A stretch of 64,000 nt of DNA from NCBI GenBank assembly GCA_045222555.1, contig JBGUYY010000072.1, positions 186,001 through 250,000 on the forward strand, written 5' to 3'. The notes below the pieces were generated by a model. The model did no database searches and was not told the origin of the DNA. It was given only the letters and a program-made list of their open reading frames with translations. The stretch comes from UBA1756 sp045222555 (lineage in GTDB: Bacteria; Bacteroidota; Bacteroidia; Bacteroidales; WCHB1-69). Positions 19,350-28,418 of the stretch are shown in pieces. A program made the translations under genes and the position numbers. How positions within the stretch are numbered: position 1 is the stretch's first letter; each line of letters begins with the position of its first letter.

Positions 19350-21671
19350 TTAGAATTGCCAGCTGAAACCTACGCTGTAAAGTAGCGGAAGCTGGTAGAT
19401 GGTCTTGTTGGTGATACGGTCTTTATAAAACACGTTTTTGTAGTTGTAAAGGTTGGTGGCGCCGGCACTCAGTTCAATCACATGGCGCTCGCCAATACGG
19501 AAACTCTTCTTGATGCTGATGTCCAAACGGTGATAGTTGGGCAATCTGCCTTTGTTGTAATCGGCTAAGATGAAGTCAAGCTCCTCATTGGTGCCTACAT
19601 AATCAATGTCGTATGAGGAGATGTTCATGTTGGGATAATAGGCCTGGGTCTGGGTATAGGGGAAACCTGTGCCGAAATTCCAGCGTACGTCAATCTGCCA
19701 GCTCTTGCGTTTTCCAAAACTATAGGAAGCCAGGAAGTTGACGTTGTGACGGCGGTCGAAATGGGGTTCATATACCATGCGTCCGTCGTTACGTTTCACC
19801 CATCCCAGCGCATACACCACACGGATGTCAAGACCTTTGTAGGAGAATTCTGCCGTGATGTCGCCGCCGAATGCTCGTCCACTCTCGAACATGTAGTCCA
19901 GGTCTTCCTTGAACATCTTGTATCGGTTGATGGAGGTGAGCACGGAGAAGTTCTTGTAGTAACCTTCGATGTTGATGGTGGTGTGGGGGATGACATCCAA
20001 CTCAAGTCCGAGGATGATGTGCTGCGATTTCTGCATGCTGGACTCGATCTCTTTGCCGTTGGGCAATGTGTCGGGAATCTGGAGCGGACTGGAGAGGAAG
20101 CCGGTGAACAGGTTCACCACGTCGCGGTCGGAGGTGGCGGCCACGAGGTTCTGCGAGAACATGCCCGCCGCCATCTTCAAGCGTATCTTGGGCGTGATGT
20201 TGTACTTGAACGACAGTCGCGGCTCGGGCGAACTTTTGCCGAGTGAGGCGTAGTATTGGAACCGGAAGCTCGGCTCAATCAGGATCTTGTCGCGCCAGTT
20301 ATACTTGTATTTGATGAACAGTCCCACATCGCTGGTGTAATCCACCACCGATTTGTGCGAGGCCGCCGACTGGGTTTCAAAGAATACATAGCGGACGGTG
20401 TTGCCGGAAAACTCTGCACCCAGCGACAGCTGGCTCTTGCCGAAGTAGTAGGTGAACTTCAGGTTGGCAACAAATCCGTTGAGTGCGCTCTGTCGTGTGT
20501 TGGTGTCTTTGTCAGAGGTGTTTTGGGAGAGGGTGGTGGGCTTGTTGTCCTGATCGTCCAGAGCCGTGTAGTAATTGGTGTAGCCGATGGTTCCCTCAAT
20601 GAGCATGGGGGCACGGCCGGGCACAATCAGGAAGTTGCACCCCACACCATAGTTGCGCCATTTGTAAGTGGCAATTTTGGTGTAATCTACCTTGTCGTCA
20701 AAGCGGAATCCGAAGAAGTTGAGCTTGGAACCGCTCTTTCCCGTAAGGGAAATCTTTCCATAAATATCCAAATAATTATAGGGAAGACCGTCATTGACGT
20801 ATGGATAGAAGGCTTTGGAAGAGTATTTCAGATACGAGCCTTTCACCGACAGGATGTAGCCGAGTGAAAAGGCACTGTTTTCCTTCATTTTGATGAAAGG
20901 ACCTTCGAGCAAAAGTTTCGCGCCGAAAGTGTTAAGGTCAACCTTGCCCGTGATGTGCTTACGGTTGCCGTCGCGCGTGCGGATGTCCATCACCGAGGAG
21001 ATTCTGCCACCGAACTCCGCCCCGAAGCCGCCGGTATAAACCTCCGCCGACCCGATGATATCGCTGTCGAAAACCGAGAAGAGACCGATGGAATGGAAAG
21101 GATTGTAAATCAGCATTCCATCCAACAAAAGCATGTTCTGTATCGGGGTACCGCCACGGATGTACAGCTGGCCGCCCTGGTCGCCAGTGGACACCACGCC
21201 GGGCAGCACTTGCAGGTATTGTGCGAAGTCGGGCGTTCCGCCGATGGAGGGCATCTGCTTGATGTCTTTGGTGGATACGGAGATAACCGATGTGCGCGTC
21301 TCCGTAATCACCCGCTGCGATTCGGCATTCACATTGATGCCTTCCAGCATGACGTTGTCGGGCGACATCGTGAAGTTGCGGTTCACCACCATGTTGGCAA
21401 TCTCTATGGAGTCGCGTATGGTCTGATAGCCAAAATAAGTGACCTCTATCTCGTATTTTCCTGCGGGAACTTTAGTGATGATGTAGGCACCGCTCTTTTC
21501 GGTCACCGCCCCAAAGTTGGTTCCTGAAAGTTTCACCATACCGTAAGCGATGGGCTCGCCGGAAGTTGCGTCATATAAAAAGCCATTAACGCCTCCGTTT
21601 TGGGCGAAGGTAAAGAATGATAAAATGCTTAATATAAAAGAGATAATGTATTTTCTTTGCCTTAAAAGCAT
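19350..21671 (-). CDS. TonB-dependent outer membrane receptor with carboxypeptidase-regulatory domain
   Basis: The 773-residue product has a signal peptide ending near FFTFAQ. A carboxypeptidase-regulatory-like domain follows (about residues 27-105, GFLYDATSGEPIAYGMVKLS and GKYEIEVTYFGYQ), then a plug domain (about 125-230, with GGTPDFAQYLQVLPGVVS and GGQLYIRGGTP). The rest is a beta barrel ending in an aromatic residue (YSVGFSWQF), as usual for outer membrane proteins. It takes up or exports an unknown ligand using TonB energy. It is shorter than SusC proteins and no SusD gene is adjacent. The DUF4249 lipoprotein at 14580 is a possible partner. Confidence 0.9.
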   Translation of the reverse strand: MLLRQRKYIISFILSILSFFTFAQNGGVNGFLYDATSGEPIAYGMVKLSGTNFGAVTEKSGAYIITKVPAGKYEIEVTYFGYQTIRDSIEIANMVVNRNFTMSPDNVMLEGINVNAESQRVITETRTSVISVSTKDIKQMPSIGGTPDFAQYLQVLPGVVSTGDQGGQLYIRGGTPIQNMLLLDGMLIYNPFHSIGLFSVFDSDIIGSAEVYTGGFGAEFGGRISSVMDIRTRDGNRKHITGKVDLNTFGAKLLLEGPFIKMKENSAFSLGYILSVKGSYLKYSSKAFYPYVNDGLPYNYLDIYGKISLTGKSGSKLNFFGFRFDDKVDYTKIATYKWRNYGVGCNFLIVPGRAPMLIEGTIGYTNYYTALDDQDNKPTTLSQNTSDKDTNTRQSALNGFVANLKFTYYFGKSQLSLGAEFSGNTVRYVFFETQSAASHKSVVDYTSDVGLFIKYKYNWRDKILIEPSFRFQYYASLGKSSPEPRLSFKYNITPKIRLKMAAGMFSQNLVAATSDRDVVNLFTGFLSSPLQIPDTLPNGKEIESSMQKSQHIILGLELDVIPHTTINIEGYYKNFSVLTSINRYKMFKEDLDYMFESGRAFGGDITAEFSYKGLDIRVVYALGWVKRNDGRMVYEPHFDRRHNVNFLASYSFGKRKSWQIDVRWNFGTGFPYTQTQAYYPNMNISSYDIDYVGTNEELDFILADYNKGRLPNYHRLDISIKKSFRIGERHVIELSAGATNLYNYKNVFYKDRITNKTIYQLPLLYSVGFSWQF

Positions 21672-21690
21672 ATCCGTATTTTTAAGGCGG

Positions 21691-21698
21691 CAAATTTA
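21691..21698 (-). promoter_or_regulatory. -7 promoter box for the TonB receptor operon
   Basis: Minus strand TAAATTTG matches TAnnTTTG, 19 bases before the receptor start at 21671. Confidence 0.45.
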
Positions 21699-21779
21699 CG
21701 ATAAAATCTGTGATTTTTCTATGGGTGTAATCTTTTTTATAAAAAAATCTCTGTGCTTTTCCTCGTCACACTAAAGCCC

Positions 21780-22313
21780 TTACAGCTGTGTGAGTTTCCG
21801 GAATAGCTCCCAGATGACTATCGCGCCCGCCACCGACACGTTGAAGGAGTGCTTGGTGCCGGCTTGCGGGATTTCCAATGCGCCATCGCATAAGTCTAAC
21901 ACGTCATCATCTACTCCGAACACTTCGTTACCTAACACGATGGCAATCCTCCCATCCGCCGATGGCTCATAATCCTGCAAGAGCGTGGAGGTGTCCACCT
22001 GCTCCACCGCCAGCACGGTATACCCCTGCGCCTTCAGGTCGTTAACCGCCTCTACAGTGCTATCAAAGTGCTTCCAACATACTGATTCTGTGGCCCCTAA
22101 TGCTGTCTTCGAGATCTCCTTGTGGGGCGGACAGGCAGTGATGCCACACAGATACAGCGCCTCCACCGCAAAGCCGTCGCACGTGCGGAACAGCGAGCCC
22201 ACATTGTACATGCTTCGCACATTATCCAAAACCACTACCAGCGGAGTCTTCTCCTGCTCCTTGAACTCCTCCGTGCTCACCCGCCCGAGTTCATCCATGC
22301 TCAATTTCTTCAT
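21780..22313 (-). CDS. SpoU/TrmH-family RNA 2'-O-methyltransferase
   Basis: The 177-residue product is a compact SPOUT methyltransferase. It has the family motifs LDNVRSMYNVGSLFRTCDGF (motif 1), IVLGNEVFGVDDDVLDLCD (motif 2) and IPQAGTKHSFNVSVAGAIVI (motif 3), which together form the trefoil-knot SAM site. No amino-terminal RNA-binding extension is present, so the target (tRNA or rRNA) cannot be assigned. Its promoter box at 22339-22346 is divergent from that of the neighbouring glycosyltransferase gene. Confidence 0.88.
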   Translation of the reverse strand: MKKLSMDELGRVSTEEFKEQEKTPLVVVLDNVRSMYNVGSLFRTCDGFAVEALYLCGITACPPHKEISKTALGATESVCWKHFDSTVEAVNDLKAQGYTVLAVEQVDTSTLLQDYEPSADGRIAIVLGNEVFGVDDDVLDLCDGALEIPQAGTKHSFNVSVAGAIVIWELFRKLTQL

Positions 22314-22338
22314 CTTTGATGGGTTAAAATTTCAGATG

Positions 22339-22346
22339 CAAAAATA
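22339..22346 (-). promoter_or_regulatory. -7 promoter box for the RNA methyltransferase gene
   Basis: Minus strand TATTTTTG matches TAnnTTTG, 25 bases before the start at 22313. It is back to back with the plus-strand box at 22370-22377. Confidence 0.45.
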
Positions 22347-22369
22347 GTGAAAATCTCGAATATTTCCCG

Positions 22370-22377
22370 TATTTTTG
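22370..22377 (+). promoter_or_regulatory. -7 promoter box for the GT4 gene
   Basis: TATTTTTG matches TAnnTTTG and ends only 8 bases before the ATG at 22386. The transcript would then carry almost no leader. Confidence 0.4.
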
Positions 22378-22385
22378 CCGCCGTT

Positions 22386-23507
22386 ATGAGTAAGAATATC
22401 GGTTTCGATGCCAAAAGGGCCTTCAACAACCAGCGCGGATTGGGCAACTATAGCCGCGAAACGATTCGTATTCTCTCCACTCACTATCCTGACAATCAGT
22501 ATTTTCTGTTTACACCTAAGGTAAATCACAATATTAATTTTCCCCTTCCAGAGAATGCTCAAGTGCGGATGCCGCAGGGCCTGCAGAAGTGTAGTCCTTC
22601 GCTCTGGCGTACTTTTTCGCTCGCCAGCGAGGCGCAGAAATGCCATCTCGACCTGTTCCACGGTCTCAGCCACGAACTGCCTGTGGGCATCCAGAAAAGA
22701 AATATCCCTACGGTGGTCACCATCCACGACCTTATCTTCCTCAAATTTCCCCAACTCTATCCGGCTTTCGACAGAAGGATGTATAGGCGTAAGTATTTGT
22801 ATAGTTGTGAAATAGCAGACAAAATAATCGCCGTAAGCCAGCAGACGAAGCGCGACCTCGTGGAACTGGCCGGCGTGCCGGAGCAGAAGGTGGAGGTGGT
22901 GTATCAAGGGTGTAGCCCGATTTTCCAGCAGCCCATCACCGAAGAACGGGTAGGGGAGTTGCGCCAAAAGTATGGACTGCCACAGCAGTATGTGCTGAGC
23001 GTGGGTGCGCTGGAGGAACGAAAAAACCATATTCTTATCCTACAGGCACTTGCACAGCATCCCATCGACATGCCGTTGGTTATCGTCGGCAACGAGACTT
23101 CCTACACGCCGGTATTGTACCAATATATTGCCGAGCATCACCTCGAATCGCAGGTGAAAATTCTGACGGGGGTGCCGTTCGCTGATTTCCCTGCCCTCTA
23201 TCGAAGTGCTTCAGCGTTTGTATATCCTTCTCTGTTTGAGGGGTTTGGAATTCCAGTTTTGGAGGCGCTCACCTCGCACGTACCGGTGATTGCCGCCACA
23301 GGAAGTTGCCTGGAGGAGAGCGGAGGCCCGCACAGCTGCTATGTTGCCCCCGATGCTCCCGACGAGCTGGCCGCCCAGCTGCAGCGCATTCTTGGTGATG
23401 CGACCTTGCGGCAAGAGATGATTTCCCATGGTGAAGAATATGCTCGTCAGTTTACCGACGAAGCCATTGCCCAACGGCTCTGGTCGGTCTATGATGCTGT
23501 GATGTAA
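22386..23507 (+). CDS. Glycosyltransferase family 4
   Basis: The 373-residue product is a GT-B fold retaining glycosyltransferase. The carboxy-terminal half has the nucleotide-sugar motifs VLSVGALEERKNHILILQAL and FVYPSLFEGFGIPVLEAL (the EX7E motif), and the amino-terminal half has the acceptor domain with DLFHGLSHELPV and TVVTIHDLIFLKFPQLYP. The start at 22386 (MSKNIGFDAKRAF) is chosen because GFDAKR is the usual family beginning. An in-frame ATG at 22347 would precede the promoter box. The acceptor is unknown; a role in lipopolysaccharide or capsule is likely. It converges with the small OmpA-like gene, 4 bases apart. Confidence 0.88.
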   Translation: MSKNIGFDAKRAFNNQRGLGNYSRETIRILSTHYPDNQYFLFTPKVNHNINFPLPENAQVRMPQGLQKCSPSLWRTFSLASEAQKCHLDLFHGLSHELPVGIQKRNIPTVVTIHDLIFLKFPQLYPAFDRRMYRRKYLYSCEIADKIIAVSQQTKRDLVELAGVPEQKVEVVYQGCSPIFQQPITEERVGELRQKYGLPQQYVLSVGALEERKNHILILQALAQHPIDMPLVIVGNETSYTPVLYQYIAEHHLESQVKILTGVPFADFPALYRSASAFVYPSLFEGFGIPVLEALTSHVPVIAATGSCLEESGGPHSCYVAPDAPDELAAQLQRILGDATLRQEMISHGEEYARQFTDEAIAQRLWSVYDAVM

Positions 23508-23511
23508 AGGG

Positions 23512-23940
23512 TTATTTCACCAAAATCTCCATCCTCTCGTTGATCATTTTGTATCGAGGGTCATCCGCATCCAAGAAAATGGCCCGATCGAAATGACTGT
23601 AGTCCACGCTGTAGCGGGAAATGACAGGGGCTTCGTTCAAGTCCCAAAGCATATTTTCTGCTAAAAATTTTACGTAGGCCTCCCTCCAATCTCGGCTGCC
23701 CCAAAAGAGGTAGAGACTGATTTCGTAAGAGTGGGTGGTGTCTCGGTTAAGGAAGCTGACGAGCTCTGTGATGTTACTCTCTGGTCTGAATGCGCCGTCA
23801 ATGAAAAGTGGGATGTTCACCACGATGAGATCTCCACTATGTAAATTAGCATCGGGACGAGGATAGCCATAATAAACATATTGGGCGTGCGCGGTCATCA
23901 TGAGGATAAATAACGCACAGACAATCAGTATGTTTCTCAT
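23512..23940 (-). CDS. Small secreted protein with a degenerate OmpA-like domain
   Basis: The 142-residue product has a signal peptide ending near MMTAHAQ. The remainder can be laid over an OmpA C-terminal domain: IPLFIDGAFRPESNITELVS corresponds to the first strand and helix, FLNRDTTHSYEISLY to the second strand, and the end NERMEILVK to the family end NRRVEIV. However, the aspartate and arginine that grip diaminopimelate in true OmpA domains are not evident. It may have lost peptidoglycan binding. This assignment is inference from pattern. It follows 11 bases downstream of parC's stop codon on the same strand. Confidence 0.5.
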   Translation of the reverse strand: MRNILIVCALFILMMTAHAQYVYYGYPRPDANLHSGDLIVVNIPLFIDGAFRPESNITELVSFLNRDTTHSYEISLYLFWGSRDWREAYVKFLAENMLWDLNEAPVISRYSVDYSHFDRAIFLDADDPRYKMINERMEILVK

Positions 23941-23951
23941 ATTTTGGGGTT

Positions 23952-26708
23952 TTAGAAAAGTTCCAGCTGGGTGCCGTCCCCCATCGGGTCGTCATCGTCC
24001 TCCGCATCGCCTTCCTTGGGCGCATCAATGGTGTTGAATCTCTCTTTCGCCTCGTTCATCTCGATCTCTTCGATGCTGCCCGTCGCAATACCCTCTTCTT
24101 CAGTTTCTTCCTCCTCGGGTTCCTCGGGCTCTTCGTAGGGCAGCGGCTCCAACCACTTCACACTCTTGATGGTGCCGAGGTTGAGTCGCTTACCTTTGGC
24201 TTTAATGCCTTGTATCTCAATAAATTCATCTACAGAAATTACTTCTGTAAAGATGGCCTTCGGGTCTTTCTTGGTGAACTTCACCTCCAACTGCGGCAGC
24301 CGGTCAATCGACACCAGCATGAGCTTGATCTCTTTCTCGTTGGGAATGAACTCGATGCTCTTGTCCGTCAGCTGCGGCGCAAACCTCTTGATGTAGTATT
24401 TGTCCTCTTTCTTGTTGTAATAGACCGCCGTGATGACTTTGTGCTGACTGAATTTCTTGATGATGGCGAGATTGTCCTCGAAATGGGTGGTCAGTTCGTA
24501 ACCAGTGATTCTGTAGTTCCCTGATAGATAGATGGATATTATTCTATCATCTTTCTTGAATTCGCCCAAAAAGTCGCCGCGTTCTTCGTTGTTGAGGCGC
24601 ATCACGGTGGGGTCGAACCATACGCCGATGGCCGACAGCGTCGATACGCCCTTCTCGCTCATCTCGATCTTGGAGACGGGATTGCGCGACAGGATGTTGC
24701 CCTTCGAGCTTCTTCCCTTGATGGCTAACGTGCTGAAATCGAATTCGTAACTCTTCTTCTTGAGATTTTTCTTGGGCTTGAGAGTCACCTTTACCTTCTC
24801 GGCCTCCCCGTTGGGATTGACGGTGAAGTAGAGCACTTCGGTGCCGGTTTCGCCAGAGGTGAGGTCGTAGGTTTTGTTGCGGGTGATGCCACCCACCGAG
24901 AAGCGTTTCACCATGGCGGGGCCGTTCTTGCCCTTCGAGTAAATCATGTTGTACACCGTGCGGTCGTCGCCCCGTTTGAATACGCCCACATAGATGATAT
25001 GCTTGGCAATGAACTGTTTGTTAGCGACTTTCGTGACAGTGAATTGTCCATTTTTCATGAACACGATGATGTCGTCGATGTCGGAGCATTCGCAGGCCAG
25101 CTCCACGTTGTCGTCTTTCTTCAAGGCGGTGCCGATGAAGCCCTCCTCCTTGTTGACGTACAGTTTTTGGTTGGCCACGGCCGCGCTCACCACATTGATG
25201 GTGTCGAAGTTCTTGATCTCGGTTTTGCGCTCGCGTCCTTTTCCGTATTTTTTCTTTAACTGTTTGAAATAGTTGATGGTATAGTCGGTGATGTGGTCCA
25301 GATGGTTCTGCGTTTCTTCAATCTGCATCTCCACATTCTCGATGGCGTCTTCGGCCTTTTTAATGTCGAATTTGGAGATTTTGCGCACCGGTTTTTCGCA
25401 GAGTTTGAGAATGTCCTCATGGGTGATTTCGCGTTTGAAGAGGGGCTGGTAGGGGATGAAGGCCTTTTGGATATTCTCAATCTGCATCTCCCACGTGTCG
25501 GTGTCTTTTTCGAGTTCTTTATAAATTCTTTTTTCGAAGAAAATCTTCTCCAAAGATAACCAATGCCACTGACCTTCAAGTTCTTGCAGGAATATTTCAA
25601 GGTCTTTGCGCAGCATATCCACCGTATTGTATGTGTTGATGCGCAGTATCTCGCTCACGGAGAGGAGGGCGGGTTTGCCGTTGTAAATCACCCACGGGTT
25701 GGGGTTGATGCTCATCTGGCAGTCGGTGAAGGCATAGAGGGCGTCGATGGTCTGGTCGGGCGAGGTGCCGGGTTGCAGGTGCAGCACAATTTCCACCGTC
25801 TTGGCGGTGTTGTCATCGATTTTGCGGATTTTCAACTTGCCTTTTTCAATGGCGGGAGTGATGGAGTTCTGGATGAGGTCGATGGTATTTGTACCGTAAG
25901 GTATTTCGGTGATTACCAGAGTTTTATTATCTTGAATAGAGATCTTGGCACGGTTGATGATCTTGCCGCCGAGGGTGCCGTCGTTGTATTTGCTCACGTC
26001 GATGCTGCCGCCGGTGGGGAAGTCGGGGTACAGCTCGAAGGGTTTGTTCTCGAGGATAGCAACCGACGCGTCGAGCAGTTCATTGAAGTTATGGGGAAGG
26101 ATTTTGGTGGCCATACCCACCGCGATGCCCTTCACGCCTTGGGCCAGCAGCAGCGGGAAACGTATCGGCAACTGGATGGGCTCCTTGTTGCGGCCGTCGT
26201 ACGACATCTTCCACTGCGTGATTTTCGGGTTGAACACCACCTCCAAAGCCAGTTTCGACAGACGGGCTTCGATGTAACGCGGGGCAGCAGCGGGGTCGCC
26301 AGTCAGAATGTTACCCCAGTTTCCTTGCGTGTCGATGGTCATCTCCTTCTGCCCCAACTGCACGATGGCGTCGCCGATGGCCGCATCACCATGGGGGTGG
26401 TACTTCATGGTGTTACCCACGATGTTGGCCACCTTGTTCATTCGGCCATCTTCCAATTCACTCATCGAATGGAGAATGCGTCGCTGTACAGGCTTCAAAC
26501 CGTCATACACGTCGGGAAGGGCACGGTCCAAGATGGAGTAGGAGGCATAGTCTAAGAACCAGTTCTCGAACATCGACTGCACATACACCACATTCTGAAG
26601 GTGGTTGCCTTCATTGGCATTGGCGGATTCAATTACAGAATCGCCTTCTGCATCATTCTCATTCTCAATATTTTCTGCGTCTAAAGCTCTATTCTTATCT
26701 TCGTCCAT
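23952..26708 (-). CDS. parC: DNA topoisomerase IV subunit A (ParC/GyrA-like)
   Basis: This subunit cuts and rejoins DNA in the type II topoisomerase that unlinks daughter chromosomes. The start at 26708 (MDEDKNRAL) gives 918 residues; an upstream in-frame ATG lies before the promoter box at 26733-26740. Visible are the breakage-reunion domain with LDRALPDVYDGLKPVQRRIL, KYHPHGDAAIGDAIVQL and the catalytic-tyrosine motif AAAPRYIEAR. A long coiled segment and a carboxy-terminal beta-pinwheel region without a gyrase-type box follow. The glutamate-rich tail ends in DPMGDGTQLELF. The topoisomerase IV assignment rests on the missing gyrase box and should be viewed as likely. The parE gene is not in the window. 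Confidence 0.92.
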   Translation of the reverse strand: MDEDKNRALDAENIENENDAEGDSVIESANANEGNHLQNVVYVQSMFENWFLDYASYSILDRALPDVYDGLKPVQRRILHSMSELEDGRMNKVANIVGNTMKYHPHGDAAIGDAIVQLGQKEMTIDTQGNWGNILTGDPAAAPRYIEARLSKLALEVVFNPKITQWKMSYDGRNKEPIQLPIRFPLLLAQGVKGIAVGMATKILPHNFNELLDASVAILENKPFELYPDFPTGGSIDVSKYNDGTLGGKIINRAKISIQDNKTLVITEIPYGTNTIDLIQNSITPAIEKGKLKIRKIDDNTAKTVEIVLHLQPGTSPDQTIDALYAFTDCQMSINPNPWVIYNGKPALLSVSEILRINTYNTVDMLRKDLEIFLQELEGQWHWLSLEKIFFEKRIYKELEKDTDTWEMQIENIQKAFIPYQPLFKREITHEDILKLCEKPVRKISKFDIKKAEDAIENVEMQIEETQNHLDHITDYTINYFKQLKKKYGKGRERKTEIKNFDTINVVSAAVANQKLYVNKEEGFIGTALKKDDNVELACECSDIDDIIVFMKNGQFTVTKVANKQFIAKHIIYVGVFKRGDDRTVYNMIYSKGKNGPAMVKRFSVGGITRNKTYDLTSGETGTEVLYFTVNPNGEAEKVKVTLKPKKNLKKKSYEFDFSTLAIKGRSSKGNILSRNPVSKIEMSEKGVSTLSAIGVWFDPTVMRLNNEERGDFLGEFKKDDRIISIYLSGNYRITGYELTTHFEDNLAIIKKFSQHKVITAVYYNKKEDKYYIKRFAPQLTDKSIEFIPNEKEIKLMLVSIDRLPQLEVKFTKKDPKAIFTEVISVDEFIEIQGIKAKGKRLNLGTIKSVKWLEPLPYEEPEEPEEEETEEEGIATGSIEEIEMNEAKERFNTIDAPKEGDAEDDDDPMGDGTQLELF

Positions 26709-26732
26709 GAAAGCCAAATTATTATCAAAGCG

Positions 26733-26740
26733 CAAATTTA
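26733..26740 (-). promoter_or_regulatory. -7 promoter box for parC
   Basis: Minus strand TAAATTTG matches TAnnTTTG, 24 bases before the chosen parC start at 26708. Confidence 0.45.
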
Positions 26741-26835
26741 CTATGAATATTCGTAAAAAAGGACTCCTTTTGGGGGAATTTATGAATATCATTTTGTTAA
26801 AAGATGCCCCATTTTGCCCAGGAAATTTTCGTCAT

Positions 26836-26869
26836 TTTGCCGAAGGCGTGAAAAAATAGTGTATTTTTG
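26836..26869 (+). promoter_or_regulatory. Promoter of the acyltransferase/glycosyltransferase cluster
   Basis: TTTG at 26836-26839 and TATTTTTG at 26862-26869 are separated by 22 bases, close to the Bacteroidetes layout TTTG-N19-21-TAnnTTTG. The ATG of the acyltransferase follows 37 bases downstream. Confidence 0.5.
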
Positions 26870-26906
26870 CGCTGCTATTTCAAAATGGGCATACGGAACT
26901 GCATTT

Positions 26907-27596
26907 ATGGGTCATAACAACCGCACCACATCTCCCTTCCAGCAGCTGCTCCACTACCTTTTGGGGCTGCCTAAGTCGCTGTATGTCAACTTCCGTTGTC
27001 TTCCTTTCGCACAGGCCGTCCACCTGCCGATACTCGTTTCGCACCATACCCGTCTCAAACACCTCTATGGGAAGGTTACCGTGAACGGAAAGCTTAAGAT
27101 GGGGTTGGTGAAAATCGGATTGGGCACATCGCAGCTGGTGGATTTCCGAAGCGAACGCACCGTCATTGATTTCCGCGGACGGGTGGAGTTCAACGGCAGA
27201 TGTAAGATCGGCGCCGGCTCGCGGGTGATGGTGGCCACTACGGGAACGCTTGTTTTTCATGATAATTTCTGCAATTCCTCGCATCTCTCCATCATCTGTT
27301 TCAAAAAAATTGTCTTCGGAACCAACAATCATTTCTCTTGGCATACGTTGGTGATGGACAGCGACCAGCACGAGGTGGTGGACTGCACCGGACAGCGTGT
27401 CAACGAGGATGCTCCCGTGATTTTTGGCGATAATGTGTGGTGCGGATGTAATACGATTGTGTTGAAAGGTACGGAGTTGTGCAGCGATGTGATGGTGGGC
27501 GCCGGGGCTGTCGTGCACGGACATCATACCACGCCGCATGTCATCCTTGCGGGGAATCCCGCCAAAATAGTGAAAGAGAATGTCTCTTTGGGTTGA
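26907..27596 (+). CDS. Hexapeptide-repeat (LbetaH) acyltransferase
   Basis: The 229-residue product, started at MGHNNRTTSP because that ATG follows the promoter, has a left-handed beta-helix carboxy terminus of the acetyltransferase type. It carries IVFGTNNHFSWHTLVMDSD, then APVIFGDNVWCGCNTIVLKG and DVMVGAGAVVHG ending in ILAGNPAKIV, the standard family end. Such enzymes transfer acetyl or other acyl groups to sugars. The following GT2 and GT9 genes in the same direction suggest a cell-surface glycan role. The substrate cannot be read from the sequence. Confidence 0.82.
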   Translation: MGHNNRTTSPFQQLLHYLLGLPKSLYVNFRCLPFAQAVHLPILVSHHTRLKHLYGKVTVNGKLKMGLVKIGLGTSQLVDFRSERTVIDFRGRVEFNGRCKIGAGSRVMVATTGTLVFHDNFCNSSHLSIICFKKIVFGTNNHFSWHTLVMDSDQHEVVDCTGQRVNEDAPVIFGDNVWCGCNTIVLKGTELCSDVMVGAGAVVHGHHTTPHVILAGNPAKIVKENVSLG

Positions 27597-27635
27597 TTTT
27601 TATAAATAATTTTTATTGATAATCAATAAGTTAGA

Positions 27636-28418
27636 ATGGATAAACTGTCAGTCGTCATCATCACCTACAACGAAGAGCGCAACATCCGTCCCTGCTTGGA
27701 GGCGGCCTTGATGGTGGCCGACGAGGTGTTGGTGGTGGACTCCTTTTCCACCGACTGCACCTTGAATATTTGTGAGGAGATGGGCGTGCGTTTCATCCAG
27801 CATGAGTGGAAGGGTTATTCCGAGCAGAAGAATTTCGCCAACGCCGCTGCCTCCTACGACTGGATTCTTTCGGTGGATGCCGACGAGGTGCTGGATAGCA
27901 CCTTGCAGCAGGCGATTTTGGAGGCCAAGACGAAAGGCTTTGCGGGGGCTTACCAAGTGAACCGGCTCACCTTTTACTGCGGGCACCCCATCCGTCATTG
28001 CGGCTGGTACCCCGACATCAAGCTGCGGCTGTGGAACCGCACGCAGGGCGAGTGGGACGGCTACATCCACGAGGAGATCAAGCTTCCGGCGGGTACGCCC
28101 ATTACTCGTCTGTCTGGCCACCTTAACCATTACTCGTATCATTCTATCAGTGAGCATATTCGGCAGGCCGACAAGTTTACCGACATGACTGCCCGCGCTG
28201 CTTTCGAGCGTGGCGAAGGACGGAAACTCCGCTTTACCATTCTCTGCAAGGCAGGTTGGAAATTCCTGCGGGGCTACTTCTTCCAGCTCGGCTTTCTTGA
28301 TGGCTACTATGGCATGGTGGTGTGCCGCATCTCCGCTTTCGCCACCTTCCTGAAATACACGAAACTGAACGAACTTCACCAGCATGCAAAACATCACTCC
28401 GAAACGTCTGATTATTAG
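27636..28418 (+). CDS. Glycosyltransferase family 2 (lipopolysaccharide core type)
   Basis: The 260-residue product starts MDKLSVVIITYNEERNIRPC and has the GT2 nucleotide-binding half with VVDSFSTDCTLNICEEMGV and the metal-binding motif in LSVDADEVL. The carboxy half (GHPIRHCGWYPDIKLRLWNR, LNHYSYHSISEHIRQADKF) is typical of the WaaE/KdtX-like group that adds glucose to the inner core. Its end overlaps the start of the GT9 gene by 35 bases. It is a probable core or surface glycan enzyme; the exact sugar is unknown. Confidence 0.87.
   Translation: MDKLSVVIITYNEERNIRPCLEAALMVADEVLVVDSFSTDCTLNICEEMGVRFIQHEWKGYSEQKNFANAAASYDWILSVDADEVLDSTLQQAILEAKTKGFAGAYQVNRLTFYCGHPIRHCGWYPDIKLRLWNRTQGEWDGYIHEEIKLPAGTPITRLSGHLNHYSYHSISEHIRQADKFTDMTARAAFERGEGRKLRFTILCKAGWKFLRGYFFQLGFLDGYYGMVVCRISAFATFLKYTKLNELHQHAKHHSETSDY

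Noticed and set aside
25563..26555. Long open frame opposite parC
   Set aside because: Antisense shadow of a conserved gene, without start context or known motifs.
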